Shown in pieces: positions 28,591 through 36,766 of a stretch of 64,000 nt of DNA. A program made the position numbers and the translations under genes. Under the pieces are notes generated by a model, which did not search any database, was not told the DNA's origin, and worked only from the letters and a program-made list of their open reading frames with translations. Within the stretch, counting starts at the first letter, position 1. Each line of letters begins with the position of its first letter. The DNA is from Verrucomicrobiaceae bacterium (lineage in GTDB: Bacteria > Verrucomicrobiota > Verrucomicrobiia > Verrucomicrobiales > Verrucomicrobiaceae): the NCBI GenBank assembly GCA_027484445.1, contig JAIXSY010000032.1:124001-188000 (forward strand), in the 5' to 3' direction.

Positions 28591-29499
28591 ATGTTCCGCT
28601 GTCTGACCGCTGCTTTTCTTTTTCTGCCCATTTTTGCCGCTGCTGCGCCTCGTGCAGGGCATGTCTTTGTGATCAGCTTTGACGGCGGAAACCCGGAGGT
28701 CATGAAGCAGGCGGACATGCCGAACTTTCAGCGGCTGGTGGCGGAAGGCGCACACACTTTCACCGCGAGCACCATCGTTCCCTCCAAGACGCTGCCCTCC
28801 CACACCGCCATGCTCACGGGCGTGGACATCGCCAAGCATGGCGTGGACTGGAACGACTACCTGCCGATCCGCGGCCCGGTGCGCGTACCGACCATCTTTG
28901 ATCTGGTCAAGCAGGCTGACCCTTCCCTCTCCACGGCGCTCTTCTGCGGCAAGATCAAGTTCCGCCACCTGTGGAAGCCTGGCAGCATCGACGTCTTTGA
29001 CTGCGGCGGCGTCTATGATGAAAAGCCAGTGCCGGCCAGCGAGGAAAAGAAGCTGGTGCCTTCCCTGCAAGTGGCTGCCCGCGCGGTGCTCTACATTTTG
29101 GAAAAGAAGCCCCGGCTCTGCTTCATCCATCTGCCGGATGGCGACACCCTCGGCCACAAGATCGGCTGGGGCACGCCAGAGCAGCTGGCCGCCTTCAAAG
29201 ACTGCGACAACGCCCTGGGCCAGATCCTAGTAGCCATTGATCAAGCCGGCCTGCGTGACAGCAGCACGATCATCTTGAGCGCAGATCATGGCGGCAAGGA
29301 ACGCAACCACTTCAACCCCATTCCTGAGGACATCCACATCCCCTGGGTGGCCTGGGGCAAGGGCGTGGTGAAAGGCCACGCCATCGCCAAGAAAAGCATC
29401 ATGACCTACGACACCGCCGCCACGGTGCTGTGGCTGCTTGGCATCGATCTGCCTGCGCATCTGGATGGCGAACCGGTGCGCGAGGCCTTCGCGGAGTGA
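28591..29499 (+). CDS. Exported alkaline-phosphatase-superfamily phosphodiesterase (NPP-like)
   Basis: 302 residues with signal peptide MFRCLTAAFLFLPIFAAAAP. The metal-site Asp lies in HVFVISFDGGNPEVM near residue 30. The nucleophile region is TASTIVPSKTLPSHTAMLTG near 58, with the nucleophile Thr or Ser of the nucleotide pyrophosphatase/phosphodiesterase branch. FIHLPDGDTLGHKIGWGT near 175 and LSADHGGKERNHFNPIPED near 229 hold the remaining metal ligands. The family cleaves phosphodiester or phosphonate monoester bonds. It is short compared with most NPPs. Its substrate is not evident; no neighbour points to a pathway. Confidence 0.87.
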   Translation: MFRCLTAAFLFLPIFAAAAPRAGHVFVISFDGGNPEVMKQADMPNFQRLVAEGAHTFTASTIVPSKTLPSHTAMLTGVDIAKHGVDWNDYLPIRGPVRVPTIFDLVKQADPSLSTALFCGKIKFRHLWKPGSIDVFDCGGVYDEKPVPASEEKKLVPSLQVAARAVLYILEKKPRLCFIHLPDGDTLGHKIGWGTPEQLAAFKDCDNALGQILVAIDQAGLRDSSTIILSADHGGKERNHFNPIPEDIHIPWVAWGKGVVKGHAIAKKSIMTYDTAATVLWLLGIDLPAHLDGEPVREAFAE

Positions 29500-29638
29500 G
29501 GCTTCTCACTCGTGACCGACTCGACCGCTCTCTTTGTGCGGATCGCCATGGATGTCGGGTTGACGCCGGGCGGCCCTGTGTCTTCTTTTCTTCACGGCAT
29601 CTCCCGGATGCGCGCCGCAAAGCTCAAGACTCTGACTC

Positions 29639-30013
29639 ATGGCAAACTACGGGCAGTATCACCAAAAGCCCACCGCTGCCGGCGGCGGATGGCAGGCCGT
29701 CGTCGAACTCTGCGGTCTTGCCGCCACGGGCCTGACCTTTTGGTCGAGGAGGCGTTTCGCGATCGGCACGGAGCTCGTCATCCGTGTGAGGCGGGATTTG
29801 CTCCCCCCTGAGGCTAGGCTGCTCTGTGATGATGAAGAAGGGCCATGGGCCAGCCTGCACGGTTATGTGGTCGATTGCCGGCATGAACGGCGCGAGGATG
29901 GCAGTCAGGCCTATCGCGTAGCGCTGCTGCTGGAAGCAGCTGGCCCTATTCCTGAGCCACTGCCACGCATGGATAGCCGCTTGCCAGGCCTGATGAAGCC
30001 TGGGCTGAATTGA
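29639..30013 (+). CDS. PilZ-like domain protein
   Basis: 124 residues with start ATG 29639. The middle (VELCGLAATGLTFWSRRRFA, IGTELVIRVRRDLL, then LHGYVVDCRHERREDGSQAY, RVALLLE) has the beta-barrel order of a PilZ domain: a GL-type turn, then GTEL, a G-x-V strand, and a final hydrophobic strand. The RxxxR c-di-GMP motif of classical PilZ domains is not clear, so it may be a degenerate or non-binding member. It is cytoplasmic, with no signal peptide. It follows the phosphodiesterase by 139 bases and is convergent with the next gene. Confidence 0.6.
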   Translation: MANYGQYHQKPTAAGGGWQAVVELCGLAATGLTFWSRRRFAIGTELVIRVRRDLLPPEARLLCDDEEGPWASLHGYVVDCRHERREDGSQAYRVALLLEAAGPIPEPLPRMDSRLPGLMKPGLN

Positions 30014-30045
30014 TCACGCCCAAGGGGCAGTCGCTGACCTCGGCA

Positions 30046-30927
30046 TCAAAGACCCGGAGGCTTCTCCGAGACACGCCTGCCCCCCACCTTTTTCTGCGTG
30101 GGCTCTGGCTTGGAAGGATCAAAGTACTGCCCGCCCTGGATGACGATGTCCCCCTTGCCCGTCTGCGCCAGGTAGGGCCTGCCGCCTTCATCCATGTAGT
30201 AGGATAGCTTTTTTAGCTGTCCCTCAGGCGTCACCATGGCATGAGCAAAAAGATGCGGCTGGGCCATGAAGAGAACGTGCAGATGATTCGAAGGATCCAT
30301 GGTGATCTGCGGATCATGCACCATGTTCAGCGGCCCAAGGCGGAAGGTCTCCAGCCGCTCGCCCGTCTTGTCATTCACCAGACGAAAGTAGAGTGACGTA
30401 CTGTCAAAGTCGCGGAAGATGTGGATGGCGTAACGTCGCGGCTGACCCGCATCCTTAAAGCCCTCCGGCACACCGAAGCTGCGCTCCCACATTGGCTTGC
30501 TGTCCACGATGCTGAAGCGCACGCGATTGCTCTCGTAGTAGTCGCCAGACGCGGGGTGAAAGACACGCGCCTTCAGTGCATAGTTGCCCATGTCAGCGGG
30601 CGCGTAGCCTTGGCTCACCTTGATTTTCTGCTGCACCACTCCACCCGGCGGCACCTGCAGGAGCTGCGAGCCATCCACCTCCATCTGCGCCAGCGACTGA
30701 CCGTCACTCGTCAGGACTTCAAAGGACAGCCAATTGTCCCGCCCTGGCCCGCCCAACACTGCCACCGCGCCCGTGCGATTCACCAGCGACACTGTGGCCG
30801 TGATGGCCTCTTGCGACATGAAGTTCGCCCGTGGCAGCTTCAGGGAAAGCTCATACTGAGCACGGGCAGACAGCGCACCCAGGCAGAGGGTGCAAAGCAG
30901 AACAAAACGCAAACAACGGGGGGACAT
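30046..30927 (-). CDS. Exported protein of unknown function
   Basis: 293 residues from ATG 30927. The signal peptide is MSPRCLRFVLLCTLCLGALSARA with cleavage before QYEL. An upstream extension is open for 38 codons but would put the start outside the signal peptide. The first half resembles an Ig-like beta-sandwich (SLKLPRANFMSQEAITATVS, LVNRTGAVAVLGGPGRDNWL). The middle contains GNYALKARVFHPASGDYYES and the second half repeats of short beta strands with HDPQITMDPSNHLHVLFMAQ, like a propeller-type or NHL-type stretch. No family name is recognised. It is divergent from holA with overlapping upstream regions. Confidence 0.75.
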   Translation of the reverse strand: MSPRCLRFVLLCTLCLGALSARAQYELSLKLPRANFMSQEAITATVSLVNRTGAVAVLGGPGRDNWLSFEVLTSDGQSLAQMEVDGSQLLQVPPGGVVQQKIKVSQGYAPADMGNYALKARVFHPASGDYYESNRVRFSIVDSKPMWERSFGVPEGFKDAGQPRRYAIHIFRDFDSTSLYFRLVNDKTGERLETFRLGPLNMVHDPQITMDPSNHLHVLFMAQPHLFAHAMVTPEGQLKKLSYYMDEGGRPYLAQTGKGDIVIQGGQYFDPSKPEPTQKKVGGRRVSEKPPGL

Positions 30928-31043
30928 AAACGCAAGGAACCAGAAAAGCAGCCGCAAGGGAACATCAAAATGAAACCTGCTCAAGCGCGGCAGGCATCCG
31001 AAGTGAGGCGGCTCCTTGCCAGCGGGGTCGTTTGGGTTCACAC

Positions 31044-32219
31044 ATGCCGCCCATGCCCGCCCCCAAAAAAACCGCCGCTAGCAGCAGTCAGCACCATGCC
31101 ATCATCGGCACGGATGAGGGCCGGGTGAAGGAAGTGGCCATGCGCCTCGTGCAGCAGCTAGCCCCGGTGGACTCAGGAGACTTCGGCACCGAGATCGTCG
31201 AAGGTCAGGCCGACAACGCCGAACACGCGGGCCGCATCTGCGCCGATGTCGTCATGGCTCTGCAAACCCTGCCCTTCTTTGGCGGTGGAAAAATCGTCTG
31301 GCTGAAAGGGGCGAACTTCCTCGGCGATAGTCAGACCGGGCGCGCCCAAGACGCGGTGGAAGGCTTCGAGCGCATCCTGGATGTCCTCGAATCAGGCCTC
31401 CCGCCCGACATCCGTCTAGTCATCAGCGCCAGCGCCATCGACAAGCGCCGCACCGCCTACAAGCGCCTGTCGAAGCTCGCCGCCATCGACATACACGACA
31501 AACCCGACACCAGCAAAACCGGCTGGGAAGGTGCCGTCATCGGTCAGATCCAGGGCCGCGTGCGTGAACTCGGGCTCATCTTTGAAAGCGGGGCGCTAGA
31601 GCTGCTCGTGCAGCTCTGCGGGGATGACACCCGACAGCTGGCCAATGAACTGGACAAAATCGATCTCTACCTGGGCGAACGACGCCGCTGCGGTCTCGCC
31701 ACCGTGCGCGGCATGGTGTCCATGAGTCGGGCCGGCGTGCTGTGGGAGATCGGCAATGCCATCGGGGCTCGTGATCTGCCACGGGCGCTGGATCTGCTGG
31801 GCACGCTGCTTTACCAGGGAGAGACCGCCATCGGCCTGCTGCTCGCCGCCATCGTGCCCAAGGTTCGCAATCTCCTCGTGGTCAAAGAACTGACCTCGAA
31901 AAATCCGGTCAATACCGCCAGCTACGACAGCTTCAGCCGCAGCCTGGAGGCACTGCCGCCCCACGTCACCGCCCACCTGCCGCGCAAAAAAGACGGCAGC
32001 GGCTTCAACGTCTATCCCCTCTTCCTTTCCATGGGCGAGGCGCGGAAATTCACCCTAGAAGAGCTGCACGAAGGCCTCGCCGCCTGCTTGAACGCGAACG
32101 AAAAACTCGTCACCACACAGCTCGATGCCAAGGTCGTGCTGGAGCGTCTGCTCGTCGGCCTGCTCGCCCCACGACCCGTGCGCAAAACTCCTGCCCGTCC
32201 TGCCGCCCGCGCTGCGTGA
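31044..32219 (+). CDS. holA: DNA polymerase III delta subunit
   Basis: 391 residues from ATG 31044 (a TTG at 31032 and an ATG at 31053 are alternatives). It is the subunit of the clamp loader that opens the beta sliding clamp during replication. Marks include GFERILDVLE, RLVISASAIDKRRTAYKRLS (the helix around RxxYKRL), QLCGDDTRQLANELDKIDLY and LGTLLYQGETAIGLLLAAIV, in the order of the delta-subunit fold. The N-terminal domain is a short AAA-like module without a Walker A motif, as usual for delta. Its TGA overlaps the fdhD ATG (TGATG), so the two are translationally coupled. Confidence 0.85.
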   Translation: MPPMPAPKKTAASSSQHHAIIGTDEGRVKEVAMRLVQQLAPVDSGDFGTEIVEGQADNAEHAGRICADVVMALQTLPFFGGGKIVWLKGANFLGDSQTGRAQDAVEGFERILDVLESGLPPDIRLVISASAIDKRRTAYKRLSKLAAIDIHDKPDTSKTGWEGAVIGQIQGRVRELGLIFESGALELLVQLCGDDTRQLANELDKIDLYLGERRRCGLATVRGMVSMSRAGVLWEIGNAIGARDLPRALDLLGTLLYQGETAIGLLLAAIVPKVRNLLVVKELTSKNPVNTASYDSFSRSLEALPPHVTAHLPRKKDGSGFNVYPLFLSMGEARKFTLEELHEGLAACLNANEKLVTTQLDAKVVLERLLVGLLAPRPVRKTPARPAARAA

Positions 32220-33085
32220 TGCAAGCTCATCCGCCCAGCCCCCCCGCCATGAAGGCTGACGCTGCCACCAGCCCCGTGCAGGTGCGACGGGTCAGCCTGC
32301 CAGACTTGGGGATCGATACGCCCGATGTCGTCGCGCGGGAAGAGCCGCTGGAGATTCGCGTGGAAGGGCGCAGCGTGGCTGTGGTGATGCGCACGCCTGG
32401 GCATGATGAAGAGCTGGCCGCCGGCTTCCTGGTCACGGAAGGCGTGGTGCGCAGCGCGCGGGAGATTTTGGAAATCAGCCAATGCCCATCCACGGGGAAC
32501 ACGCATGGCAATGTGGTCGATGTGCTACTCGCCGGTGGGGCCGTGGTGGATTGGCAAAACCTAACGCGGCACGTCTTCAGCACCTCCAGCTGTGGCATCT
32601 GCGGCAAAACAAGCATCGACAGTGTCTTTCAGCGCTTCCCCTCCGTTCCAGCGCACGACTCGGCCGAGGCCCTGAAGGTGCCGCTGCATCGACTGACCAG
32701 CTTGCCAGACGCTTTGCGCGCCGCACAAGAGGCCTTTGCCCAAACCGGTGGACTGCACGCCAGCGCCATTTTTGACACCCAGGGCACCTTGCTGGTGATC
32801 CGAGAGGACGTGGGCCGCCACAATGCGCTAGACAAGGTCATCGGCTGGGCGCTGCGTCAGGGGCGGCTGCCTTTTCATCAGCAGATCCTGCTGGTCAGTG
32901 GCCGCGTGTCTTTTGAAATCATGCAGAAAGCCCTCGCCGCAGGGCTACCCATCGTAGCAGCCATTTCTGCGCCGAGCAGCCTGGCTGTGGATTTCGCCGC
33001 AGAGTCAGGTCAGACACTGGTCGGCTTTCTGCGCGGACGAGGCATGAATGTTTACACGCATCCCTGGCGACTCACGGCAGACTGA
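32219..33085 (+). CDS. fdhD: Formate dehydrogenase accessory sulfurtransferase
   Basis: 288 residues from ATG 32219, overlapping the holA stop. FdhD passes sulfur from IscS to the molybdenum cofactor of formate dehydrogenases. The active-site pair is Cys125/Cys128 in STSSCGICGKTSID. REDVGRHNALDKVIGWALRQ, the segment GRVSFEIMQKALAAGLPIVA and SAPSSLAVDFAAESGQTLVG are the family blocks. No formate dehydrogenase gene is in the window. The pairing with holA is probably positional, not functional, but the presence of fdhD tells that this organism uses a molybdenum/tungsten oxidoreductase. Confidence 0.93.
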   Translation: MQAHPPSPPAMKADAATSPVQVRRVSLPDLGIDTPDVVAREEPLEIRVEGRSVAVVMRTPGHDEELAAGFLVTEGVVRSAREILEISQCPSTGNTHGNVVDVLLAGGAVVDWQNLTRHVFSTSSCGICGKTSIDSVFQRFPSVPAHDSAEALKVPLHRLTSLPDALRAAQEAFAQTGGLHASAIFDTQGTLLVIREDVGRHNALDKVIGWALRQGRLPFHQQILLVSGRVSFEIMQKALAAGLPIVAAISAPSSLAVDFAAESGQTLVGFLRGRGMNVYTHPWRLTAD

Positions 33086-33098
33086 GGCACCGATCATC

Positions 33099-33785
33099 TC
33101 ATTCAAAGCGATAGCCCGCGCCATGCACGGTGCGAATGATGCGTGGACTGGTGGGGTCTTTCTCAATGCGCTTGCGCAACTGCGAGATGTGCTGATCCAG
33201 CGCACGACTTTCGGGGAAGTAATCCATGCCCCAGACCTCATCGGCGAGTTGATTCCGATCCACCACCTTGCCGCGCTTTTCATACAGCAGCTTCAGCACC
33301 TTCAGGTCACGAGGGCTGAGGTGAATGTCTGCCGTGCCACGATAGGCACGCAGCTCCGAGGGCACGATGCGCAGGTCATCCATCATGAATTGATCATCAC
33401 CGCTTTCCTTCTTCGCGCTGCGAGCAGCCGTGCGGCGGGTGATGGCGCGGATGCGGGCAATGATCTCTTTGACCCCGAAGGGCTTGGTCATGTAGTCATC
33501 GGCCCCGAGTTCCAGACCGAGCACGGCATCAATCTCTTCCGCCTTGGCCGTGAGAAAGAGGATGGGCACCTGCTCGTCCATGCGGCGGATTTGCTTGCAA
33601 GCCTCGTAGCCATTTTGGCCCGGCATCATGACATCCAGGCAGACAAAGTCAGGCTTCATGGCACGGAAAAAATCCACGGCTTGCAGGCCATCGCTGGCCG
33701 TCAGGACTTCAAAGCCTTCCATGCTCAGCACTTCACGTAGCGCTTCGCGGGTGTGTTCGTCGTCTTCAGCGATGAGGATTTTCAT
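33099..33785 (-). CDS. OmpR/PhoB-type response regulator
   Basis: 228 residues. The receiver domain (about 1-118) has the acidic pocket MKILIAEDDEHTREALREVL and the phosphoacceptor Asp51 in FVCLDVMMPGQNGYEACKQI, with the conserved Lys in ADDYMTKPFGVKEIIA. The C-terminal winged helix (about 130-228) has LSPRDLKVLKLLYEKRGKVV, RNQLADEVWGMDY and VHGAGYRFE, the standard OmpR-type form. It is co-transcribed with the upstream histidine kinase (29 bases apart), so it should be its partner. Confidence 0.95.
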   Translation of the reverse strand: MKILIAEDDEHTREALREVLSMEGFEVLTASDGLQAVDFFRAMKPDFVCLDVMMPGQNGYEACKQIRRMDEQVPILFLTAKAEEIDAVLGLELGADDYMTKPFGVKEIIARIRAITRRTAARSAKKESGDDQFMMDDLRIVPSELRAYRGTADIHLSPRDLKVLKLLYEKRGKVVDRNQLADEVWGMDYFPESRALDQHISQLRKRIEKDPTSPRIIRTVHGAGYRFE

Positions 33786-33814
33786 GGCAGATGCTAGTTG
33801 GGGCGGGCAGAAAG

Positions 33815-35500
33815 TCAGCGGGTCTCAGGGGGTGGCGGATCAAAGGGCAGAGTGACGATGAAGCGAGCACCCTCCCGGTAATTTGGGCAGACTTCCAAAC
33901 GACCGCCGTGCAGTTCAGCGAGTTCTCGTGAAATGGTCAAGCCGATGCCGGTGCCAGTGACACCTTCGTTCAAGTCCGAGCGCAGCCGCTCAAACGGCTC
34001 GAAGACGACTCGGCGCTTGCTCTGCGGGATGCCGGGACCTCGATCTTCGACGATGATGCGTGCGACGCGTTTTTCCAAATCCTGCTCGGTGGCGACGTGG
34101 ATGTACTTCCCGTAGCTGGCGTATTTGTCCACGTTCGAAATGAGGTTCCCGAGGATCTGCTCGATGGCGTCTGGGTCTGCCTTCATCTCACTGGGACCGA
34201 CGAGCCGCGTGCGCACGTCAAAGCCCTTCCGCTCCAGCAAAAGCCGCCAATGCGTGACCGCGCGCTGCACGACATGATCCAGAGAGATCGGACGCGGCTG
34301 CACGGCCAGCTTATCCCGCTGCTGGCGGGCGTAGTTCAGCACGTTTTGGATCAGTCGGTCCAAGCGTGCCACCTCTGTCTCAACCACACCCAGATGACGG
34401 CGGCTGATGGAATCCCCCGAATGCTCCATGCGGCTGGAAGCCATCTCGGCATAAAGGCGGATGTTGGTCAGCGGCGTTTTCAGCTCATGCGAGATCTGGT
34501 TCACGAAGCTGACTCGCTGCTGCGCCACGCGAATCTCGCGGGCATTTTCGCGGAAGAAGGTCCACGCCAGGGCCACGACCAGCAGGCAGCCTGAACCGAC
34601 CCCGAGCAAGATGGGGAAAAGGTACGGCTTCGGGAACTCATGGCTGGCAGGGGTGTAGGCCAGCTGCCACTGCGACAGCGGCACAAAGCAGCTGATGCCA
34701 GCGACGGGATTGCCGTCCGAACCAGCGCGCGCATGACCCCAGGTGTGCAAAGGAATGCCGGTGACCGTGGTCAGCGTCATCCGGCCTGGATAGTCCTGCA
34801 TGCCTGGGATGGGCAGACGGGCAAAGAGTGCCTGCCGGAGCACGGAGCTATCCAGGCGCGCGCAGAGCAATTGCTCGCCCAGCAGTCTCCAGTAAATGAA
34901 ATCTCCATCGCTGATGTGCCAGCCGCTCAGGAAAGCTGGGGCAGACTCAGTCCCCTCGGTGCGCAGGTGATAGCTGGGCTGTTTCACGGCCGTCTGCCAC
35001 ACGGGTTTTCGGGACTGAGGAGCGCGCTCGCTCAAAATGCCGAGCTGGATGAAGGGTTGCTCATGCGCAGAACTCGGTAGCCCCGCCATCAGACCGGCGG
35101 ACTCCAGTTGCTTCCAGAGAGCAGCGCTGCGCGGCGCGGCCATGGCATCGGCGCTGGGCTGGAAGCGCTTCTTGTCGATTTCCGTTTGGATCTGACCACT
35201 CGCCTCTGCTGACCAAACCTCTGCGACCCAGGGATGACGTGCGAGGTCCTGACCCGCACTCTGCACCGCAGTGCCCGCCGCTTTGCCAAAAGCATCCAGG
35301 TCATCCGTGAGCTGGCGCAGATCATCCACCAGCTGGTGAGCTGCCACAAAGAGCCTTTCTTTCAAAATGGCCTCACGCGCATTGTCCGTAGTGCGGGCCG
35401 CATCGCGGATCAGGTAGGTGCCCAGCCATGCCAGCAAGGCCACTGGCATGATGACCAGCAGCGTGAGGGTAATTGAGGTGCGGCGAGGCTGAAGAGACAT
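33815..35500 (-). CDS. Membrane sensor histidine kinase
   Basis: 561 residues. A first transmembrane segment is at about 13-33 (LLVIMPVALLAWLGTYLI) and a second at about 292-314 (ILLGVGSGCLLVVALAWTFF), with a 255-residue extracytoplasmic sensor region between. The phosphorylated His is in SHELKTPLTNIRLYAEM near residue 338. N-, G1- and G2-boxes follow: LGNLISNVDKYASYGKYIHV, VEDRGPGIPQSK and GTGIGLTISRELAELHGG. The sensor region is not a recognised family; its size fits direct binding of a periplasmic partner. It is divergent from the sugar-binding-type lipoprotein at 35687, which may present the signal. The kinase-regulator pair forms one operon. Confidence 0.93.
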   Translation of the reverse strand: MSLQPRRTSITLTLLVIMPVALLAWLGTYLIRDAARTTDNAREAILKERLFVAAHQLVDDLRQLTDDLDAFGKAAGTAVQSAGQDLARHPWVAEVWSAEASGQIQTEIDKKRFQPSADAMAAPRSAALWKQLESAGLMAGLPSSAHEQPFIQLGILSERAPQSRKPVWQTAVKQPSYHLRTEGTESAPAFLSGWHISDGDFIYWRLLGEQLLCARLDSSVLRQALFARLPIPGMQDYPGRMTLTTVTGIPLHTWGHARAGSDGNPVAGISCFVPLSQWQLAYTPASHEFPKPYLFPILLGVGSGCLLVVALAWTFFRENAREIRVAQQRVSFVNQISHELKTPLTNIRLYAEMASSRMEHSGDSISRRHLGVVETEVARLDRLIQNVLNYARQQRDKLAVQPRPISLDHVVQRAVTHWRLLLERKGFDVRTRLVGPSEMKADPDAIEQILGNLISNVDKYASYGKYIHVATEQDLEKRVARIIVEDRGPGIPQSKRRVVFEPFERLRSDLNEGVTGTGIGLTISRELAELHGGRLEVCPNYREGARFIVTLPFDPPPPETR

Positions 35501-35686
35501 GAGGAAAAGACCAGCAGCGGAAAAAGTAAGGGCATCCTGATATTTGGCATTATGAATTTTATAAAATTCCCGTCAGGGCTTCTTCACCTCATCGTCTTTC
35601 GATCCAACGCCGCAAAAATCCTGCCCCGCTGCCGATGCGCAGGCTTGTCGCCGCTGGGCTTTCGTGGCTTCCTCTCTCCAAAAACC

Positions 35687-36697
35687 ATGATTTCCCTGCC
35701 CCGACTGCTTTCTCCGGTGCTCCTGATGGCCCTGACCTTGATCATGCCGAGCTGCAAACGCGAAAGCGCAAGCTCCCAGGCCAGCCCGACGCAGGTCGTG
35801 CTACTGACGGCAAACGCCCGACGTCCCTACGAGGCCGCACAGCTCCAGATCTTCCAGAGACTAGTGGCCAACCGCCCTGGGCTGCAATTTTCCACCCAAG
35901 ATGCTGCTGGAAATGCGGACCAGCAGGCACGCCAACTCGAACAGGTGCTGGCGGAAAAACCCCTGGCGGTCGTCTTCACTCCGGTTCAGGCCGATCGACT
36001 GGCCCCTGCGATTGCCCAAGCGCTCCAGCAAGGCAGCCTGATGCTAATCGGCCTAGGTGCCGAATCGGCAAAACTGCCCGGCGTGACCTCCCTTCAGGTG
36101 GATCAACAAGGACTCGGCCGCATGGCCGGAGAGCTAGTCGTGCAGGCGCTGCAGCGCAAAGCGCAGGCCGAAGGACAAAGCGAGCCCGCTGGGCGTGTGG
36201 TGGAGCTGCGTGGCGATGAAGAGGCGGATTCCGACAGCGGGCAGCGACACGCGGGCTTCCTGGAGGTGCTCAGGAAACAGCCCGGCATCGTGCTCGTGCA
36301 TGAGGCAGCTGGGCAGTGGTCCAGAAAAGGAGGTCAAGAGCGCACGGGCGAGGCACTGAGGCTACAGTCACGCTTCGACGTCATCTACGCGCACAACGAC
36401 GCCATGGCCCTGGGAGCCTCTGCTGCACTGGGTCAGAACCGCCAAGACGTCATGATCATCGGCACCGATGGCTACCGCGGGCAAGAAGGCGGCTACTCGC
36501 TGGTCAATCAGGGCGATATCGATGCGAGCATCTACCAGCCCATCTTGGTGGATCTAGCGCTGAAAATCATCCAGCGGCGCACGGAAGATCCCACCTTCAT
36601 CGCCAAACCCACCTATCGCGTGGCCCCAGCGGTGATCAGCCCGAAAACCGTCGATGAAATCCGGCTAAAGGGCTTTCCTCCCCTGCCCGACCTGTGA
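35687..36697 (+). CDS. Periplasmic sugar-binding-type lipoprotein (RbsB-like)
   Basis: 336 residues from ATG 35687. The N-terminus is a lipoprotein-type signal with a Cys after IMPS (TLIMPSCKRESA). The rest is a type-1 periplasmic binding fold: VVLLTANARRPYEAAQLQIF, VFTPVQADRLAPAIAQALQQ, GRVVELRGDEEADSDSGQRH, DVIYAHNDAMALGASAALGQ and VMIIGTDGYRGQEGGYSLVN, in RbsB order. No ABC permease or ATPase follows, so transport is unlikely. The gene is divergent from the histidine kinase at 35500 with 186 bases between the starts. The likely role is sensing a sugar or related ligand and passing the signal to the kinase (inference from position). Confidence 0.85.
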   Translation: MISLPRLLSPVLLMALTLIMPSCKRESASSQASPTQVVLLTANARRPYEAAQLQIFQRLVANRPGLQFSTQDAAGNADQQARQLEQVLAEKPLAVVFTPVQADRLAPAIAQALQQGSLMLIGLGAESAKLPGVTSLQVDQQGLGRMAGELVVQALQRKAQAEGQSEPAGRVVELRGDEEADSDSGQRHAGFLEVLRKQPGIVLVHEAAGQWSRKGGQERTGEALRLQSRFDVIYAHNDAMALGASAALGQNRQDVMIIGTDGYRGQEGGYSLVNQGDIDASIYQPILVDLALKIIQRRTEDPTFIAKPTYRVAPAVISPKTVDEIRLKGFPPLPDL

Positions 36698-36766
36698 TGC
36701 AGAAAGTCGGTGGCGAACGTGCCTAGCGCCTTGCCTTCCCTCCCTTAAGGGGCATACATCGGACGC

